From Methylobacter sp. (GTDB lineage: Bacteria; Pseudomonadota; Gammaproteobacteria; Methylococcales; Methylomonadaceae): a stretch of DNA of 64,000 bases. Under the pieces are notes generated by a model that made no database searches, had not been told where the DNA came from, and saw only the letters and a program-made list of their open reading frames with translations. The stretch covers positions 34,584-98,583 of the forward strand of contig JAPLRU010000117.1 of NCBI GenBank assembly GCA_026399025.1, read 5' to 3'. Both the position numbers and the translations under genes were made by a program. Of the stretch, positions 62,657 to 64,000 are shown piece after piece (positions within the stretch are counted from its first letter, which is position 1; each line of letters starts with the position of its first letter).

Positions 62657-63226
62657 ATGATTAAACTTATAGTTGGTCTGGGTAATCCGGGCTTGCAGTA
62701 TGAAAGAACCCGGCATAATGTCGGGTTTTTGTTTTTAGATAGGTTGGTATTCGGCTCTGGTCATGGATGGGTCAGGGAGTCTAGGTTTGATGGGTTGTTG
62801 TCGGAGATTGAGAGTGAAGGTGCTAGGGTGATGCTGTTAAAGCCGGGTACGTTCATGAATCGTAGTGGGCAGGCTGTGGGTAAGGTTGCTCGATACTATA
62901 AGCTGGTGCCGGAAGAGATTCTTGTTGTTCATGATGAGCTTGATTTTGATGTGGGCGTGGTTAGGTTAAAAAAAGACGGTGGGCATGCTGGGCATAATGG
63001 GTTAAAAGATATTATTGCGCATCTGGGGTCAAAAGAGTTTTATCGCTTAAGAATAGGTATTGGTCGTCCTGTGTCTGGTAGGGTTGTTGCTGATTTTGTT
63101 CTGTCGGATCCTTCTAGGTCTGAGTGGAATTCGCTGTTGTTGGCTTTTAGTCTTGCTGATAGTTATGTGGGGCAGATGATTGCGGGTGATTTGTCGGTAG
63201 TGATGAATAAATTGAATTCTAGCTGA
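62657..63226 (+). CDS. pth: Peptidyl-tRNA hydrolase
   Basis: Recycles tRNA from prematurely released peptidyl-tRNA. 189 aa. Catalytic His and Asn in LIVGLGNPGLQYERTRHNVG and FMNRSGQAVG, then VVHDELDFDVGVVRLKKDGG and HNGLKDI. It follows rplY by 19 bp in the prs-rplY-pth operon. The usual next gene (ychF) is absent; the tRNA-tuf operon follows instead. Confidence 0.96.
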   Translation: MIKLIVGLGNPGLQYERTRHNVGFLFLDRLVFGSGHGWVRESRFDGLLSEIESEGARVMLLKPGTFMNRSGQAVGKVARYYKLVPEEILVVHDELDFDVGVVRLKKDGGHAGHNGLKDIIAHLGSKEFYRLRIGIGRPVSGRVVADFVLSDPSRSEWNSLLLAFSLADSYVGQMIAGDLSVVMNKLNSS

Positions 63227-63234
63227 ATTATTGG

Positions 63235-63263
63235 TTGACAGTTGGAATAGGATAAGGGATAAT
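63235..63263 (+). promoter_or_regulatory. Sigma70 promoter of the tRNA-tuf operon
   Basis: TTGACA (63235-63240), a 17-bp spacer and GATAAT (63258-63263) form a near-perfect sigma70 promoter. The expected start is about 63270, 13 bp before tRNA-Tyr. It begins 9 bp after the pth stop. Confidence 0.82.
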
Positions 63264-63282
63264 AATCAGCTTATCCGATAAA

Positions 63283-63367
63283 GGAGGGGTTCCCGAGCGG
63301 ACAAAGGGATCAGACTGTAAATCTGCCGGCTCTGCCTTCGGAGGTTCGAATCCTCCCCCCTCCACCA
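63283..63367 (+). tRNA. tRNA-Tyr (anticodon GTA)
   Basis: An 85-nt class II tRNA with long variable arm (CCGGCTCTGCCTTCGG region), acceptor GGAGGGG/CCCCTCC, anticodon GTA in CTGTAAA, and encoded CCA. First gene of the Tyr-Gly-Thr-tuf operon. Confidence 0.97.
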
Positions 63368-63383
63368 TCAATTAAAAATATCC

Positions 63384-63457
63384 GCGGGTGTAGTTCAATG
63401 GTAGAACTCCAGCCTTCCAAGCTGATCACGTGGGTTCGATTCCCATCACCCGCTCCA
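63384..63457 (+). tRNA. tRNA-Gly (anticodon TCC)
   Basis: A 74-nt tRNA: acceptor GCGGGTG/CACCCGC, anticodon loop CTTCCAA (TCC), T-loop GGTTCGATTCC, encoded CCA. Second gene of the operon. Confidence 0.97.
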
Positions 63458-63471
63458 TGCTCATAAATTAC

Positions 63472-63547
<76 letters not shown>

Positions 63548-63572
63548 TGTGTTGATTACTAGGGGTGTATTA

Positions 63573-64000
63573 ATGGCCAAAGAAAAATTCTCACGTAGCA
63601 AGCCACACGTAAACGTCGGCACCATCGGTCACGTCGATCACGGTAAAACTACTTTGACCGCCGCGTTAACCAAAGTCATGGCGGAACTCCAAGGTGGAGA
63701 AGTTAAAGCCTTTGATCAAATCGATAACGCACCAGAAGAGCGTGCTCGGGGTATTACCATTTCTACTTCGCATGTCGAATATGAATCGGCTACTCGTCAT
63801 TATGCGCATGTTGATTGCCCGGGTCATGCCGATTACGTCAAAAACATGATTACCGGTGCGGCGCAAATGGACGGCGCTATTTTAGTCTGTTCTGCAGCGG
63901 ACGGTCCAATGCCGCAAACCAGAGAGCATATTCTGCTGTCAAGACAGGTGGGTGTGCCTTATGTGGTTGTGTTCTTGAATAAGGCGGATATGGTTGACGA
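63573..64000 (+). CDS. tuf: Elongation factor Tu, partial (5' part)
   Basis: GTPase that delivers aminoacyl-tRNA to the ribosome. The first 142 codons are present before the window ends. It begins [19 protein letters not shown] and has the P-loop [10 protein letters not shown], switch [34 protein letters not shown] and the start of NKAD. Codon use returns to the C-ending pattern of highly expressed genes, in contrast to the genes just upstream. The arrangement matches the tyrU-glyT-thrT-tufB operon of enterobacteria. Confidence 0.97.
   Translation, partial: MAKEKFSRSKPHVNVGTIGHVDHGKTTLTAALTKVMAELQGGEVKAFDQIDNAPEERARGITISTSHVEYESATRHYAHVDCPGHADYVKNMITGAAQMDGAILVCSAADGPMPQTREHILLSRQVGVPYVVVFLNKADMVD

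Overview
The window is a typical piece of gammaproteobacterial chromosome. Core genes (relA, polA, rph-rdgB, mtnA, birA-coaX, prmC-prfA-hemA, lolB-ispE-prs-rplY-pth, the Tyr/Gly/Thr tRNA cluster and tuf) sit in known gammaproteobacterial neighbourhoods. They are separated by small accessory modules and many short palindromic repeats. A methanotroph-like relative (Methylococcales) is my best guess from the gene mix: a 1224-aa DUF3683/FAD/Fe-S oxidase, sterol-desaturase-family proteins, 5'-methylthioadenosine deaminase next to mtnA, and Ter proteins. Nothing in the window proves this.

Layout. 1-2.1 kb: a fragmentary lipoprotein-like gene cut by the window edge, a small unknown gene and UDP-glucose dehydrogenase. 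2.3-10.9 kb: relA, polA, an HDOD protein, a metallo-beta-lactamase-fold hydrolase and an L,D-transpeptidase lipoprotein. 11-16.3 kb: a sterol-desaturase-family membrane enzyme and the giant FAD/Fe-S oxidase, whose upstream region holds a nested inverted repeat. 16.5-23.6 kb: a DUF433/DUF5615 toxin-antitoxin pair and yicC, then a Ser/Thr kinase, an AAA ATPase and a TPR protein lying before rph-rdgB. 23.7-30.3 kb: two tandem Uma2 genes, mtaD-like and mtnA facing away from each other, a CysZ-like protein, a HigB-HigA pair fused by a one-base deletion, an orphan HicB-like antitoxin and tusD-tusC. 30.5-38.4 kb: a YcxB-like protein, NADH dehydrogenase II, mtaB between two inverted copies of a 154-bp MITE-like element, a SpmA-SpmB fusion, coaX, birA and a PilZ protein. 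38.4-43 kb: an intergenic stretch with a Mut7-C remnant, msrQ-msrP, a second sterol-desaturase-family gene, a stand-alone LOV photosensor and an SRPBCC protein.

43.4-54 kb is the most distinctive region. It is a twelve-gene minus-strand cluster: three TerD-family proteins, a Ter-type ATP-grasp ligase, an AIM24 protein, a PRTase-TRSP protein, a HAD phosphatase, a PRTase-PELOTA protein, a CitE-like lyase and TerB. This matches the predicted nucleotide-like-metabolite biosynthetic branch of Ter stress systems. A RecF/OLD-like ATPase and a TOPRIM-like DUF4276 protein are inserted in the middle, so a defence-type pair may be coupled to the Ter module. The PRTase-TRSP gene also carries a 96-bp palindromic element inserted in frame.

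54.3-64 kb returns to core genes: prmC-prfA-hemA on the minus strand, then a TPR lipoprotein, lolB, ispE, tRNA-Gln, prs, rplY and pth on the plus strand. The window ends in the tRNA-Tyr/Gly/Thr-tuf operon behind a near-consensus sigma70 promoter, and tuf is cut by the window end.
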